Source: Bacillota bacterium (GTDB lineage: Bacteria; Bacillota; Dethiobacteria; DTU022; UBA8154). Taken from it: a stretch of DNA of 5,701 nucleotides. The stretch spans positions 675 through 6,375 of the forward strand of contig DLUO01000174.1 in assembly GCA_003444595.1 (NCBI GenBank), in the 5' to 3' direction. Of this stretch, positions 5,060 through 5,701 are shown one piece after another. The translations under genes were made by a program, and so were the position numbers. Every line of letters starts with the position of its first letter. The first letter of the stretch is position 1. The notes beneath the pieces were generated by a model that saw nothing but the letters and a program-made list of their open reading frames with translations, had not been told where the DNA came from and did not search any database.

Positions 5060-5701
5060 ATGCAGATCTCCTGGCGGGAAAGGATCCGTGGAGCGGCGAA
5101 ATGGCTTTACCCGGGCCTGGGCGTAAAGCGCTGGTTCCTGATTGTTTTGCTGGGTTTGCTCCTCTTTATGAGCGGTCTTTTTTTCCTGTGGACAGAAGGA
5201 ATTATTTTAACGGAAAAGATTAAACTGGTCACAAGCTTTTTATCCGCTTTTTCTCCCCATCCCGGCTGGAGCTTTCTGCTGCTGCTGTCGGGAATCTTGC
5301 TGCTTTTCTGGGGTTTGCAGCAAATGGGCAACGCTATCGCCGGGATCCTGTTGCCGAACCACGGCAGGCGCCTGGTAGAAAAGCTGTATTCCCGGCGTTA
5401 TCTGGAAAAGGGGCCTAAAATAGTAGCCATCGGCGGAGGTACCGGGCTCTCTGTTCTGCTCAGAGGCCTGAAGGAATATACAACCAATATAACAGCTGTA
5501 GTAACCGTGACCGATGATGGCGGCAGCTCCGGGCGCCTCAGGGATGAAATGGGCATGTTGCCCCCGGGGGATATACGCAACTGCCTTCTGGCCCTGTCGG
5601 ATACGGGACCGCTCCTGGAACAGCTCTTTCAGCACCGTTTTAAAGGCAGCGAAGGCCTGGAAGGCCATAGCTTTGGGAACCTGTTTCTGGCTGCCATGAC
5701 C
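5060..5701 (+). CDS. yvcK: YvcK/CofD-related gluconeogenesis factor with membrane anchor (partial, 3' end outside the window)
   Basis: The frame opens at ATG 5060 and stays open to the right edge, giving 214 residues. The N terminus is a basic region with WLYPGLGVKRW (15-25), then two hydrophobic segments at about 25-44 and 70-86, predicted as a membrane hairpin with both ends in the cytosol. A basic linker (RRLVEKLYSRRY, 103-114) leads into the YvcK domain: KIVAIGGGTGLSVLLRGL (120-137), the glycine-rich nucleotide-binding loop; VTDDGGSSGRLRDE (150-163); PPGDIRNCLLAL (168-179); and GHSFGNLFLAA (202-212), cut by the window end. YvcK (MgfK, CuvA in mycobacteria) is needed for growth on gluconeogenic carbon and for cell shape and peptidoglycan synthesis, and homologues bind UDP-sugars. 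B. subtilis YvcK lacks the anchor, which occurs in clostridial and some other homologues. It is 21 bases after rapZ in the conserved rapZ-yvcK-whiA order; whiA is expected downstream but not seen. Confidence 0.95.
   Translation, partial: MQISWRERIRGAAKWLYPGLGVKRWFLIVLLGLLLFMSGLFFLWTEGIILTEKIKLVTSFLSAFSPHPGWSFLLLLSGILLLFWGLQQMGNAIAGILLPNHGRRLVEKLYSRRYLEKGPKIVAIGGGTGLSVLLRGLKEYTTNITAVVTVTDDGGSSGRLRDEMGMLPPGDIRNCLLALSDTGPLLEQLFQHRFKGSEGLEGHSFGNLFLAAMT

Noticed and set aside
5035..5223. 62-codon + frame spanning the rapZ end and yvcK start
   Set aside because: It overlaps the yvcK frame, which has clear family motifs and its own ribosome site; this frame is a shadow.
1..5701. Mobile elements, CRISPR arrays, tRNA or rRNA genes, defence or toxin-antitoxin systems
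   Set aside because: No direct repeat array, transposase motif, tRNA-like fold or rRNA stretch is seen; all long frames belong to housekeeping or common enzyme families.

Overview
The window looks like a chromosomal housekeeping segment from a Gram-positive, Clostridia-type Firmicute, perhaps of the Peptococcaceae/Desulfotomaculum kind (lineage is inferred). Reasons: base composition is near 50% GC; Shine-Dalgarno sites are strong and two of the five visible starts are TTG; and rapZ is followed by a yvcK-type gene whose product has a two-helix membrane anchor. All genes are on the + strand. I see no mobile element, CRISPR array, tRNA, rRNA or sign of recent transfer.

Layout: (1) 1-1179, the 3' two thirds of uvrC, cut by the left edge. 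(2) 1157-1810, a small SAM-dependent methyltransferase of the METTL21/Methyltransf_16 type, overlapping uvrC by 23 bases and probably translated from the same message. (3) 1811-1961, a 151-base gap with a consensus -35 hexamer and a short open frame that overlaps the next gene. (4) 1962-2771, a Cof-type HAD phosphatase. (5) 2772-3005, a 234-base gap with a terminator-like hairpin, a possible competing stem and a weak promoter. (6) 3006-4055, thiL, thiamine-monophosphate kinase. (7) 4056-4171, a 116-base AT-rich gap with a perfect 16-base palindrome of LacI/GalR (cre-like) form. (8) 4172-5038, rapZ (yvcJ). (9) 5060 to the right edge, the 5' part of yvcK (gluconeogenesis factor family), 21 bases after rapZ.

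Functionally there are three blocks: DNA excision repair (uvrC with a hitch-hiking methyltransferase), two metabolic genes (HAD phosphatase and thiL, perhaps linked through thiamine but separated by a likely transcription boundary), and the start of the conserved rapZ-yvcK operon, which in other Firmicutes continues into whiA and often an HPr/Crh-like gene and is tied to amino-sugar sensing, gluconeogenic growth and the cell wall. No clearly new system is present. The best leads are regulatory: the cre-like palindrome just ahead of rapZ and the possibly switch-like leader of thiL.
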